From Pirellulaceae bacterium (GTDB lineage Bacteria; Planctomycetota; Planctomycetia; Pirellulales; Pirellulaceae): a DNA stretch of 62,268 nucleotides. Location of the stretch: NCBI GenBank assembly GCA_024102795.1, contig JAGFJK010000375.1, positions 1 through 62,268 of the forward strand. The letters are read 5' to 3'. The notes beneath the pieces were generated by a model. The model did no database searches and was not told the origin of the DNA. It saw only the letters and a list, made by a program, of their open reading frames with translations. A program made the position numbers and the translations under genes. The number at the start of each line of letters is the position of its first letter. Position 1 is the stretch's first letter. Shown piece by piece: positions 1 through 8,863 of this stretch.

Positions 1-1711
1 CCATGCTGCGGCTTGCGTCCGCGTCGGCCTGGCGTCGAGCGGCCAGCATGGTCTGTTCGGCTTGCCGAGTGGCCGCGATGGCGGGACTGGACGTGGCCAG
101 CGCCGCGTCAACCGTTGTCTTGACGCTGGCCAGCGCATCGGCCAGCGGCTGCGCGGCGGTCGTCTTCTCTTGAACCATCGTGGTCAGCGCGGCCACTTCG
201 TTCGACGCCTGCTGCGCTCGAGCGGCCAGTTGCCCGGTCGCGGCCGCCAGCTCCTGGTCCGCCGCCAGCAGTGTGGAGGCCTGCTTCGCGGCGGCCGCGG
301 CCTGTTCGAGCTGCGTGGCGAGGCCTTGTTTCGCTTGCAGCGCGGCGGTCGCGTCCGAGACGGCCTTGGCAGCTTCGTCGGACTTCTTCCGCGCCTCGGC
401 GTACTGGTTGCGAGCGGCGTCCAGTTCGCCGACCGCCGGCAGCATCGCGGCCTCCGCCTGATGCCAGGCCGCCAGCGCCTGCTCGAACACCTCGGCCGAC
501 GCCTTGGCCGCCTGCTCCTCCGCCGCTCGCTGCTCCTCCAGCCGCGCCACTTCACCAGCCGCCACGCCGCTTTCCGTCGCCACCGCCGGCGGCAGATCGA
601 ACGCACGCTGATACACCTGGCTCAAGGCGATCTCCCGGAGAAAACCTCGCAAGTCGAAGTTCATCGCCGCCAGCCGCTCGCCCAGCATCCGCAGCAGCTC
701 CGGATCGGTGGCCGGATTGTCGGCATGATGCAGGTCCACGGCATGCACCAGCCCGCGTCCGAGCATGTGCGCCCACAAGCGGTTGGCGAGATTCTCGTTG
801 AAAGCCCGGTTCGAACCATTCGTGGCCAGTTCGGCCAGCTTCGCGCGGCGGCTGAACTTGGGGATCGACTTGACGTTGTCCGCGGGAGCCACCTGGTACT
901 CGTCGCCCGGCAGATGGAACGGTTCATCCAGCGTCACGTCGTCCGGCAGCCGCGGACCAGTGCGATGCGGTGTGCCCTTGGCAAACACCGACTCGAAGGC
1001 CAGGTCTGTCCCCGCTCGTTCGGCATGGACCGTGAACTGCTTGTCGCCTTCCTTGCGCGGCAGGGCGTAGCCTGGAGCAACAAAGGCCAGCAGACCCTGG
1101 TAGTCGGACTGCAGGTAGCCGTCGACCAGCGGGTGGTCGTGACATTGCGCACATTGCAGATCGCGTCCGAAGAGTATCCGCCCGATGTCGCGAGCCAGCA
1201 GGTTCGGCTCCGAACCGCGGTCCAGCGCGAAGCGGGCGGCCGGACGCGTGGCCGGGTCCTCGCCATCCGCCAGCAGGATCTCTCGCATCAGCAGATTCAA
1301 CGGCTTGTTTTCCCGGACCGAGCGCAGCAGCCAGGCCTGCCACTCGTCGGCCGAAACGTGCGTGTTGGCACGACGCTCCATGAGCATCAGGTCCAGCGTC
1401 GCGGCCAGGTGGCGGGCGAAATGGGGCGAATCCAGCAGCCGGTCGACCAACCGCTCCCGCTTGTCGCCGGCCGGGTCCGCCAGAAACGCTCGCGCCTCGT
1501 CGGCCGTGGGCGGCATGCCGATCAGATCCAGCGACGCGCGACGCAGAAACTCGGCGTCCGAGCAGCTTGCCGGTTCGATGCCCGCCACGGGCTTCAGATG
1601 CCGGTCAATGACGTCATGCAACGAATCGCCATCAGCCAGTGCCGGGGAAGCGGCCAGGGTGAGGACGCCAACCAGGAACACTCGCCAGGCGAGTGCGGCC
1701 GACGTTTTCAT
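1..1711 (-). CDS. DUF1549/DUF1553 secreted protein with coiled coil, 3' end cut by window edge
   Basis: The frame opens with ATG at 1709-1711 and runs off the left edge with no stop, giving about 570 residues. A signal peptide (MKTSAALAWRVFLVGVL, then ASPALA) is followed by a DUF1549 domain with the typical FLRRASLDLIGMPPT segment near residue 55. A CAQCHDHP motif (CxxCH) lies in its second half. The start of DUF1553 follows (NRLWAHMLGRGLVHAVD). From about residue 375 it becomes an Ala/Glu/Gln-rich coiled coil that still continues at the edge, apparently inserted within DUF1553. These proteins are planctomycete-specific, exported and of unknown biochemical role. The CxxCH may bind haem, but this copy lacks the separate N-terminal cytochrome-like head seen in the paralogue at 30116-33460. 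It lies 125 bp downstream of the SGNH gene on the same strand, so they may be co-transcribed. Confidence 0.9.
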   Translation of the reverse strand, partial: MKTSAALAWRVFLVGVLTLAASPALADGDSLHDVIDRHLKPVAGIEPASCSDAEFLRRASLDLIGMPPTADEARAFLADPAGDKRERLVDRLLDSPHFARHLAATLDLMLMERRANTHVSADEWQAWLLRSVRENKPLNLLMREILLADGEDPATRPAARFALDRGSEPNLLARDIGRILFGRDLQCAQCHDHPLVDGYLQSDYQGLLAFVAPGYALPRKEGDKQFTVHAERAGTDLAFESVFAKGTPHRTGPRLPDDVTLDEPFHLPGDEYQVAPADNVKSIPKFSRRAKLAELATNGSNRAFNENLANRLWAHMLGRGLVHAVDLHHADNPATDPELLRMLGERLAAMNFDLRGFLREIALSQVYQRAFDLPPAVATESGVAAGEVARLEEQRAAEEQAAKASAEVFEQALAAWHQAEAAMLPAVGELDAARNQYAEARKKSDEAAKAVSDATAALQAKQGLATQLEQAAAAAKQASTLLAADQELAAATGQLAARAQQASNEVAALTTMVQEKTTAAQPLADALASVKTTVDAALATSSPAIAATRQAEQTMLAARRQADADASRSM

Positions 1712-1836
1712 AAGTTGTCATCCAGGCAGGGAGGGAGCCCCCGGCGTTGCGGGAGGGACGGTCCAATACAACCGCCAGCCGAGGACTGTGGGCCGAAGCA
1801 CCACACAATCCAGGAGAACGCATTGCCGCAACCGAG

Positions 1837-3042
1837 TCAAGATCGTTTCGGTGCCGCCTCGGCGGGATCAGCGGCCGCCGGACCGAGATACCACGACTGG
1901 GCCAGCGGATCGTGCTGGAAGAACTTCAGCAGCAGGCCAGCCACCTTCTGGCGGCCCGTTGGTGACGGATGCGTGCCGTCGCCCGCCAGATCGCCGCGCA
2001 ACCAGACCAGTTGGTCGCCGCCTCGCGGAGTGACCCCATCGGCCCACAGATAAGGTCCCCACAGGATCAATGGCGCCTTGACTGGTCCGCGCTGGGGATC
2101 GAAGTTCAGCGCCGCCGAGCCCTGCTGCTGCTCCTGAATCAGCCAGCGGACCGCGAACGCCGATTCGTAGGCATACGGTTCGGGATTCAAGCGGTTATTG
2201 GCGTAGCCGCCGTAAATCCGGCTCGAAAGGTAGGCCACGCGCAGGTTCGGAAACCGAGCCTTGGCGTTTTGCAGCACGGCCTGCGTGTCGCGCTGCAGCT
2301 TCCGGCCATGCTCCCGCAGATCTCCGCTGGGCCCTTTGTTGGCCAGCTTGATCCAGGCGACTTGAACCTGCCGAGTGGAAACGCCGGCGGCCGCCAGACG
2401 CTGCTCGGCGATTCGCCAGGGCGGCGCATCGGGCGGCGCCCATTCGGCCATCGCCTGGCCGCCTTGCGCGCAGTCCACGATCTTGAGGTGCGTCGAGCGG
2501 ACCGGATCCGCCTCGGCCAGCCGCACGAACGTGGAGAACTCCTGCGTCGCGTTCGACATGCTGATCGATACCAGCACCACGCGGCCGGAGTCCGACGGGT
2601 TGCCTTCGGCGTCCAGCGGCTGGATCCTGGCCAGCTCCCGTTCGGCGACCGACCGCAGCGCATCGTCAGGCGTGTCCCGGCCGTTCCCGTAAAGACCTCC
2701 CGGCTCGCCCTGGTAACGGTCGTCGGCCGTCATGTCGGTCAGCGGCACCAGCCCCGTCTTGTCGCGAACTTCCGGGGCGGAGGCGGCCGGCTGCTGGCGC
2801 CGCCGTTCGGCTCGCGCCCGTTCCAGGTACGCCTCTTCCTCGGCGGTCAGCGCCTGGCCGCCGCGCCGCTTGAGCAGCAGTTGGCGCGCCCGATTGAAGT
2901 CGATTGGCTCCCGCGCCGCGGGCGGTTGCTCCGCGGCGGAATCGTTCGACGGCGCCTGCCAGCCCGAGGCGGTTGGCACGCCGGCCAGGCCAAGAACCAT
3001 TGCAATCCAGGCCAGCGGCAGAGACAGGCGCTTCGTGTTCAT
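1837..3042 (-). CDS. Secreted SGNH-type hydrolase-like protein
   Basis: The 401-residue product starts MNTKRLSLPLAWIAMVLGLAG, a signal peptide ending near TASG. Residues 45-90 are charged and helical. The rest looks like an SGNH/GDSL fold: a VVLVSISMSNATQEF strand where block I is expected, and near the C-terminus GDGTHPSPTGRQKVA, which carries the D-x-x-H catalytic pair typical of the family. The usual block I GDS serine is not obvious; SMSN may take its place, so activity is uncertain. It is probably periplasmic or extracellular. It is transcribed away from the exoprotein at 3230 and toward the DUF1549 gene. Confidence 0.75.
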   Translation of the reverse strand: MNTKRLSLPLAWIAMVLGLAGVPTASGWQAPSNDSAAEQPPAAREPIDFNRARQLLLKRRGGQALTAEEEAYLERARAERRRQQPAASAPEVRDKTGLVPLTDMTADDRYQGEPGGLYGNGRDTPDDALRSVAERELARIQPLDAEGNPSDSGRVVLVSISMSNATQEFSTFVRLAEADPVRSTHLKIVDCAQGGQAMAEWAPPDAPPWRIAEQRLAAAGVSTRQVQVAWIKLANKGPSGDLREHGRKLQRDTQAVLQNAKARFPNLRVAYLSSRIYGGYANNRLNPEPYAYESAFAVRWLIQEQQQGSAALNFDPQRGPVKAPLILWGPYLWADGVTPRGGDQLVWLRGDLAGDGTHPSPTGRQKVAGLLLKFFQHDPLAQSWYLGPAAADPAEAAPKRS

Positions 3043-3229
3043 GTGCGGAGAGTTTTCCTGGAGGCCGGATCGTGCACCAACAAGGGCCCCGGTGGGACGT
3101 ATTCTAGCTGCTCGCGCGCCTCGAATACCAGTTGCAAATCATGCGCCTCTTGTTACCCTCTCGCCGACTGTTACATTGAGTCCTCCTCGTAGCTTCCTCA
3201 AATCCCTCTCACTGCCTGATGTGAAATCC

Positions 3230-6058
3230 ATGCGAAGATCACGATTCACTCGCTTGTTCGTCCAGCAACTCGAACGGCGCGACCTCCTGGCCGGTGCCAC
3301 CCTGGATCTGACCATCGAAATCCAGGACGGTTTGCCGGAAGCGACGAACCCGTACGAGAGCATGAACCCGGCGCTGAGCGAATCGAACAATCAGATCTAT
3401 GCCACGACCTACGGGACGATCGGGGGCGAGACGTACTTTCTGACCTGGGACGAAATGGGCGCGGTCACGCCGCGGCCGCTCAGCGAGTTGACGATCATCA
3501 ACACGGTGACGACCCAGTCAATCCAGTCGGGCCAGACGACCGTCACGGTCCAGAACGCCACGGGGATCGTGCCCGGCATGCGGGCGTTCGGCGGCGTGCC
3601 GGTACCGGCGGGAACCATTCCGGGCCAGGCCCTGGCGGATGGTGCTCTGGTGGTCAAGGTGGATGGGAACACCGTGACGCTGAACGTGCCGACTCCCTTC
3701 AACGCGAACGTGGGCGGCATCGTGACCTTTGTCCAGCCCGTGCCCGACCAGTTGGTGGGCCAGGTCAACTCGGCCGGACAACTGGTCGTGCACCTGCCCG
3801 TCCAACAACTCAACTCGTTCCGCACGATCTTTACCCTGGGAGCTCACGGTTGGGCCACGCCCAACGTGATCAGCAGCGCGGCGGGCGGCGAGTGGAGCTG
3901 CGACGGTTCCGCGCAGCCGGTCTGCACCTGGACGACCGCCGGCGTGCAAGCCCCCTCGCCGACGTCCAGCGCCTACTACGAAGCGATCTACTTTGACTTC
4001 GTCGAGTTCACGCTGGACGTGGCCAACACGGGCGGCCAGGACGTGGCCACCAAGTTCACGTTCAACACGTCGTCCATCGACCAGTTCGGATTTCCGGTTC
4101 AGATCGGCGTGATCCCCGACAATCCGGGACCGGTGGGCGGGGCGGGAGTGACGGTGGCCCGCGAGGAGTTTTTTCGGTCGTACGCGACGTTCATCGACAA
4201 CGAGGTTCCGGCGGGCGAGCGCCAGGACTTTTTTCAGAGCCTGATTCTGGCCGGCCAGGGTGTGGACAGTCCGCCGTTGCGGTTGCTGTCTCCCGCCAGC
4301 GGCATCACCTACAACGCGCCGGTCGCCGACGACGTCACGTCGTTCTTCGACGAGCAGATTACTCGCTTCTTCAACCGGTTCGATCCCAATTCACCGGAAT
4401 ACGGCGGGCAGCCGTTCACCATGTTCAACGTGCCGGGCAGCGACAGCACGGGCAAGGGTCCGTCCGACGGCCGGTCGAACCTGCACGATCTGCAAGGCAC
4501 GGTCGTAACGATCAATGACGCCAATGGATTGCCCCGGCAGCGCGTCCTGCGCCTGACCGACATGACTCCGGGCATCGAGACCGAAAGCGACCTGGGATAC
4601 GGCTGGTACTACGATATTTATGAGCCGTTCTTCAGCTCGAACGGCTACGGCGCCGACGCTCCGGCGCCCCCGACCTGGCTGCTGGGATCCAACGAGTCGC
4701 CCGCCCAGATGGTGTTCGCGGCTTCCGGCGTGTTCGCCAGCAGCGCGCAACAAACGGCGCCCGACGGGCAGGCGGTCAACGGCACGTACTACATGGTGCT
4801 GCTGGGAGCGATCGAGAACCAGATCGCCACGGCGCTGAACCGCGGCATCGTCATGCAGCCGCAGACGACCTGGCTGTTCCAGTCCGAGTTCTGGAACGCC
4901 ACGCCCGAGGTGCTGGTCAACGCCGGTAGCACGCTCAGCGTCCAGGGCTACGTGGCGTCGCTGGCTCCGGGCATGTCGGTGACCGGGCCGGGAATCGCGG
5001 CGGGGGCCAAGGTGATCGACGTGGGGCCCGCGGTGCAAACCGGCGGCGTCTGGGGTTCGACCGTCACGCTGGACCGGCCGAACACGGCCAGCGGCGGTCC
5101 GGCCGTTCCGGTGACGTTCTTCTACGATCCGGCGGACAACCCGTTCTATCTGCCGTCGGCCGAGAATCCCCAAGACACGTGGAACTACTACAGCCAGTTC
5201 CTGCACGAGGAAAGCGTCAGCATTCACGGACTGGCGTACGCCTATGCCTACGACGACCAGGGCGGCTTTTCATCCACCATCGTGTCGGGAGCGGCCAACG
5301 TGGCGCCGACCGGCGCCACCGTGACGCTCGGCACGTCCGCGCCCGAGGCCCGCGAGTTTCCCCCGCCGGCGCCCGGCACGGCGATGGTGGCCGAAGATCC
5401 GTTCGCGCCGGGTACCCAGGCCTTGTTCGTCTGGGGAACCGACGGGCGCGACGTGATCCGAGTGCGCGAGGGGCGTAGCGGCCAGCTTGAAGTCCGCCTG
5501 GGCACCCGCTTGCTGGGCACGTTCGCCGGAGTGGACGGTTCGATCGTGATTCACGGCTTGCAGGGCGACGACCAGATCCGGCTCGATCCGCGCGTCACGC
5601 AGCCGGCCTGGATCGACGGCGGCGAAGGGAACGATCTGATCGTGTCGGATGGTTCGGGAGCCGACATGCTGCTGGGTGGCGACGGCGACGACGTGATCAT
5701 CGATGGGCGAGGCCGGAATGTGTTCATCGGCGGTGACGGCCGCGATCGGCTGATCAGCGCGGGAGGCCAGGCGGGTCAGGAGAACCTGCTGCTGACCGGC
5801 AGCACCATCTGGAACTCGCACGCCGGCTACTCGCCAACCGCCGCGGATCTCGACCGCCTGGCCGCGATCTGGCGAACCTGGTCCAGCGGGGAATCGTTCG
5901 CTCGCCGCGTCGAGCTGCTCTCAACCGGCCCGGGCCCGGTGCTCAACAACAGCACCATCATCAACGACGACGATCTCGACAACGTCTTCCACCGCCCGCA
6001 GATCGACTGGCTGCTGGACCACAAGTTGACCGCCGGCGGCTCAGGAGTTGTCCTCTGA
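3230..6058 (+). CDS. Large secreted protein with N-terminal LE-x-R-x-LLA motif and C-terminal RTX-like repeats
   Basis: The frame is open far upstream, but the start is set by MRRSRFTRLFVQQLERRDLLAG. A short basic stretch followed by LE-x-R-x-LLA is a hallmark of planctomycete exoproteins (942 residues from this ATG; a GTG at 3221 is the alternative). The middle is not a recognised enzyme. Two stretches share a pattern of PGM-x(n)-G-x-G-x(n)-GA-x-V-x(n)-TL, around residues 105-165 and 580-630, suggesting a duplicated beta module. Residues about 800-845 hold Gly-Asp-rich repeats (DGGEGNDLIV, LLGGDGDDVI, FIGGDGRDRL) of the calcium-binding RTX type. It is presumably a surface or matrix protein. 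The last residues (about 40) follow a polar linker and could be a sorting tail. Confidence 0.88.
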   Translation: MRRSRFTRLFVQQLERRDLLAGATLDLTIEIQDGLPEATNPYESMNPALSESNNQIYATTYGTIGGETYFLTWDEMGAVTPRPLSELTIINTVTTQSIQSGQTTVTVQNATGIVPGMRAFGGVPVPAGTIPGQALADGALVVKVDGNTVTLNVPTPFNANVGGIVTFVQPVPDQLVGQVNSAGQLVVHLPVQQLNSFRTIFTLGAHGWATPNVISSAAGGEWSCDGSAQPVCTWTTAGVQAPSPTSSAYYEAIYFDFVEFTLDVANTGGQDVATKFTFNTSSIDQFGFPVQIGVIPDNPGPVGGAGVTVAREEFFRSYATFIDNEVPAGERQDFFQSLILAGQGVDSPPLRLLSPASGITYNAPVADDVTSFFDEQITRFFNRFDPNSPEYGGQPFTMFNVPGSDSTGKGPSDGRSNLHDLQGTVVTINDANGLPRQRVLRLTDMTPGIETESDLGYGWYYDIYEPFFSSNGYGADAPAPPTWLLGSNESPAQMVFAASGVFASSAQQTAPDGQAVNGTYYMVLLGAIENQIATALNRGIVMQPQTTWLFQSEFWNATPEVLVNAGSTLSVQGYVASLAPGMSVTGPGIAAGAKVIDVGPAVQTGGVWGSTVTLDRPNTASGGPAVPVTFFYDPADNPFYLPSAENPQDTWNYYSQFLHEESVSIHGLAYAYAYDDQGGFSSTIVSGAANVAPTGATVTLGTSAPEAREFPPPAPGTAMVAEDPFAPGTQALFVWGTDGRDVIRVREGRSGQLEVRLGTRLLGTFAGVDGSIVIHGLQGDDQIRLDPRVTQPAWIDGGEGNDLIVSDGSGADMLLGGDGDDVIIDGRGRNVFIGGDGRDRLISAGGQAGQENLLLTGSTIWNSHAGYSPTAADLDRLAAIWRTWSSGESFARRVELLSTGPGPVLNNSTIINDDDLDNVFHRPQIDWLLDHKLTAGGSGVVL

Positions 6059-6156
6059 GGGCATGTTGTCCAAAACCCGCGCCATCGGCGACTCCAGTTC
6101 ACCGCTTGGTTCGGCCCATCGCATCGGGAAAGTCGCGTTCCGATCTTTGTTCGGGA

Positions 6157-6273
6157 TCATGCGAGTCGACGTCGCACCCACGAAGGGTCCCGTCTCGCGT
6201 CAAGAACTGCGACGACAATGGCCGTACGGCCCTCGACCTCATAATAGACGACAAAAGGAAGATGATCATCGCC
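6157..6273 (-). pseudogene. C-terminal remnant of a ParE/RelE-family toxin
   Basis: Directly after the antitoxin stop, in another minus-strand frame, 38 codons read like the end of a ParE-type toxin: HLPFVVYYEVEG, then a hydrophobic strand, then LDARRDPSWVRRRLA and a stop. The in-frame TAG at 6274-6276 precedes it and no start or N-terminal half exists. About two thirds of a normal 95-residue toxin is missing. This looks like a deletion that fused the antitoxin end to the toxin tail. No function is expected. Confidence 0.72.
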
Positions 6274-6484
6274 CTAAGCCTTGGAGACGCTCCTTTGCTT
6301 CGCACCAATCAGAAAGGGTTGTTGCTCCAGACGCAAGTCGCCGCCGTCGCTCGGCTAAGACTTCTTCGTGCCATCCCGGCGAGATAACATCGACTGGGTT
6401 CCGGCAAAGACTCGCCCAAATTGCCTCCAGGGCCGCGAGCCTTTCTGCCACGGTCATTTGATCGAGCGCAAGATTATGTGACAT
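6266..6484 (-). CDS. Putative addiction-module antitoxin, orphaned
   Basis: This 72-residue protein has the pattern of the short antitoxins annotated as putative addiction module component: MTVAERLAALEAIWASL near the N-terminus, then a polar middle and SDWCEAKERL at the end. In the family this helical protein binds and neutralises a ParE/RelE toxin encoded just downstream. The ATG at 6484 is chosen because GAGGG lies about 8 bases upstream; ATG at 6505 also fits the frame. Its partner survives only as the tail at 6157-6273, so it may be a relic or an anti-addiction element. Base composition here is less GC-rich than in the flanking genes, consistent with acquisition. Confidence 0.75.
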   Translation of the reverse strand: MSHNLALDQMTVAERLAALEAIWASLCRNPVDVISPGWHEEVLAERRRRLASGATTLSDWCEAKERLQGLGR

Positions 6485-6505
6485 GCTGTCGCCCTCAAAC
6501 TCCAC

Positions 6506-6995
6506 GCAATGCTTCCAGCAACCCGAATGGTAATGATCACGCGGCCTAACGTAAGCGAATTATGATCTATCCCGCGGCAGAATGCGGACGGATAGGTCGG
6601 GGTTGAACTTTGTCGCCCGCCCACCAGCCTCTCACCAACGACCATTCGAATTCTATCCGCTGGGGACGGGCGGTCGCAAGGAATTTCGGAACCAGTACCA
6701 GATGCTGGTTGACTTTCGGGCCATTTACAGCCTGCCATTTGCCTGCTTGACTCATCACGCTTCTGTTCTCAACTCTCTCGTGACGCCGCGTGATCTCCCG
6801 GAAAATGAGCCCCGTCCCCTTCCATCCGGGCTGCCAGGCTTCGATCCCACAACTTGCCCAGCTTGACCTTTGGACAACAAACCACGTCTGAGCAAGAGTG
6901 TCGGGAGGGTCCAACAGGATGGCAAGTGATCCGACGCGTTCGCCGGGAGGGCGCGAGCGTGGTAGAATGAGGCCGTTCGCATTGGAGGAACAAAG
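6506..6995. other. Intergenic stretch with no convincing gene
   Basis: I see no coding frame with recognisable protein features on either strand between the two toxin-antitoxin loci. The base composition is lower in GC than the surroundings. It ends with the Shine-Dalgarno GGAGG at 6984-6988 that serves the next gene. It presumably holds divergent promoters for the two loci. Confidence 0.5.
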
Positions 6996-7190
6996 GTGAA
7001 AGGTATCCAGTTTCTGATTGACGAGCACGGGGAAAAGACGGCTGTCTTGATTGATTTGCGCATGAACGCGGAACTCTGGGAGGACTTTTACGATCGGGCG
7101 TTGGCAAGTAGCCGGGAGAATGAACCGCGCGAATCTTTGGAGTCGGTAAAGGAGCGACTGCAGCGTGGCAAGCGGCGAACCCGGAGCTGA
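6996..7190 (+). CDS. Antitoxin of an intact RelBE-like pair
   Basis: The 64-residue protein begins at GTG 6996 with GGAGG seven bases upstream. MKGIQFLIDEHGEKTAVLID followed by ELWEDFYD and a basic tail (KERLQRGKRRTRS) is the usual form of small antitoxins that partner RelE-like toxins. The N-terminal strand-helix is probably the DNA-binding and dimerisation part, and the C-terminus wraps the toxin. It overlaps the toxin start by 26 bases, indicating translational coupling. Autoregulation of the operon is typical of the family but no operator was identified. Confidence 0.85.
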   Translation: MKGIQFLIDEHGEKTAVLIDLRMNAELWEDFYDRALASSRENEPRESLESVKERLQRGKRRTRS

Positions 7191-7443
7191 GTACCAAATC
7201 GTCTTCGCGCGATCGGCCCGACGCGAGTTGGAGAATTTACCGCGTCCGCTCAGCCTGCGAGTCTTGCGACGTATCGAATCACTTGCCCGCACACCACGCC
7301 CTCGCGGTTGCCGAAAACTGGTCGGGTCTGCGAATCTCTGGCGGCTTCGCGTTGGCGATCACCGGGTGATTTATGGTATTGACGATGCCCAACGACTGGT
7401 TGACATCGTGGCAATTCGCCATCGCAGTGAGGCGTACCAATGA
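7165..7443 (+). CDS. RelE/ParE-family toxin
   Basis: The 92-residue protein starts at GTG 7165 within the antitoxin gene, with GGAG about 10 bases upstream. It has the RelE fold signature: YQIVFARSARRELENLP at the start, a middle basic helix, and the strands LWRLRVGDHRVIYGIDD and VDIVAIRHRSEAY at the C-terminus. Relatives cleave mRNA on the ribosome; the conserved Arg residues and the terminal His/Arg-x-x-x-Tyr (HRSEAY) agree with an active toxin. The pair is complete, unlike the relic 700 bp away on the other strand. Confidence 0.9.
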   Translation: MASGEPGAEYQIVFARSARRELENLPRPLSLRVLRRIESLARTPRPRGCRKLVGSANLWRLRVGDHRVIYGIDDAQRLVDIVAIRHRSEAYQ

Positions 7444-7517
7444 TTGGCCTAACCAGGCGCTGGAACCAGTGTCCGAGGTAATCTGCTGCAAGGCGAGTAG
7501 TCGAGGCTTCGAGCGGC

Positions 7518-8756
7518 ATGGATCTGGTCTTTATCCAACAGCTCGCCGTCGCGCTGGGCCTGGGGCTGCTGGTCGGCTTCCAGCGCGAGTGGACGGCGCC
7601 CCACGTGGCGGGGCTGCGGACGTTCGCCTTGATCACCGTGCTCGGAACGCTGGTCGGGCAGTTCGTGGCCGAGGCTGGCGGCTGGCTGATCAGCGCGGGA
7701 CTGGTGGCCGTGGCCGCCATGCTGATCGTGGGCGGATTGGTGAAGTTCGCCGGCACTGAGAAACGGCCCGGCCTGACCACTCAGATCGCCGCTCTGCTGA
7801 TGTATCTCGTGGGCGTGGCCGTCGCCCTGGGCCGCCTGGAACTGGGGATCGTGGTGGCGGGAGGCACCGCCGTCCTGCTGCACTGGAAGCGGCCGCTGCA
7901 CACGTTTGTCGAGCGGATCGGCGAGGCCGACGCGCGGGCCATCTTCCAGCTCGTGCTGATCGCCCTGGTCATCCTGCCCGTGCTGCCCGACCAGAGCTTC
8001 GATCCGTACGGCGTACTGAACCCGTTCGAGATCTGGCTGGTCGTCGTGCTGATCGTCGGCATCAGCCTGGGCGGTTACATCTGTTACAAGTTCGTGGGGG
8101 CCAGGGCGGGCACTTTGGTTGGCGGGATCCTCGGTGGGCTGATTTCCAGCACGGCCACCACGGTCAGCTATGCGCGGCGAGCTCGCCGCAACCCGGAACT
8201 GATCCAACTGGCCGCGGCCGTGATCCTGATCGCCTCGACGATCGTCTTCGGCCGCGTGCTGGTCGAAGTGGCCGTCGTGGCGCCGGACGTGTTCTGGGAC
8301 CTGGTGCCGCCGCTGGCCGTGATGATGGGGCTGATGGCCGTGATCTCCGGCGTGCTGTTCCTGCTGCGGCGCGGCGAGTCGGCTCCGCCGGAGCTGGACG
8401 ATGATCCGTCGGAGCTCCGGACGGCCATCGTCTTCGGACTGCTGTACGCCGCCGTCCTGTTCGCGGTGGCGGCCGTCAAGGAACACTTCGGCCACCAGGC
8501 CCTGTATGTGGTGGCCGGCCTGTCGGGGCTGACCGACATGGACGCCATTACCTTGTCCACGGCACAAATGGTCAGCAAGCAACGGCTGGATGCCGACACC
8601 GGCTGGCGGATGATCTTGATCGGCGCCCTGTCGAACCTGGTGTTCAAGGCCGCGGCGGCCGGATTGCTGGGGGGACGCTGGCTGCTGTTGCGCCTGGCGG
8701 CAGCGTTTGGAATCGCCCTGGTCGGCGGCACCCTGCTGCTGGTTCTCTGGCCCTGA
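7518..8756 (+). CDS. MgtC/SapB-type membrane protein with DUF4010
   Basis: The 412-residue protein is almost entirely membrane segments (about 11-12). The N-terminal third has the MgtC/SapB signature (LGLLVGFQREW, then AGLRTFALITVLG), and the remainder matches the DUF4010 extension with a GGLISSTATTVSYARR segment. MgtC relatives modulate magnesium or phosphate homeostasis or the membrane ATP synthase; the substrate of the DUF4010 branch is unknown. It stands alone, between the toxin and the convergently transcribed glyA. Confidence 0.9.
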   Translation: MDLVFIQQLAVALGLGLLVGFQREWTAPHVAGLRTFALITVLGTLVGQFVAEAGGWLISAGLVAVAAMLIVGGLVKFAGTEKRPGLTTQIAALLMYLVGVAVALGRLELGIVVAGGTAVLLHWKRPLHTFVERIGEADARAIFQLVLIALVILPVLPDQSFDPYGVLNPFEIWLVVVLIVGISLGGYICYKFVGARAGTLVGGILGGLISSTATTVSYARRARRNPELIQLAAAVILIASTIVFGRVLVEVAVVAPDVFWDLVPPLAVMMGLMAVISGVLFLLRRGESAPPELDDDPSELRTAIVFGLLYAAVLFAVAAVKEHFGHQALYVVAGLSGLTDMDAITLSTAQMVSKQRLDADTGWRMILIGALSNLVFKAAAAGLLGGRWLLLRLAAAFGIALVGGTLLLVLWP

Positions 8757-8863
8757 GGCCATTTGCCGCTTGGCGCGACCGGCCTCAGGTCCCTCGCTGA
8801 CGCTTCGGGCTACATTTTCCCGAACGTTGTCCAGCATGCGGCATCCGCTGCGCGGCCGCCGGC

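Noticed and set aside
1632..1823. Short minus-strand frame starting at 1823 near the DUF1549 start
   Set aside because: It overlaps the better-supported signal-peptide start of the DUF1549 gene in another frame.
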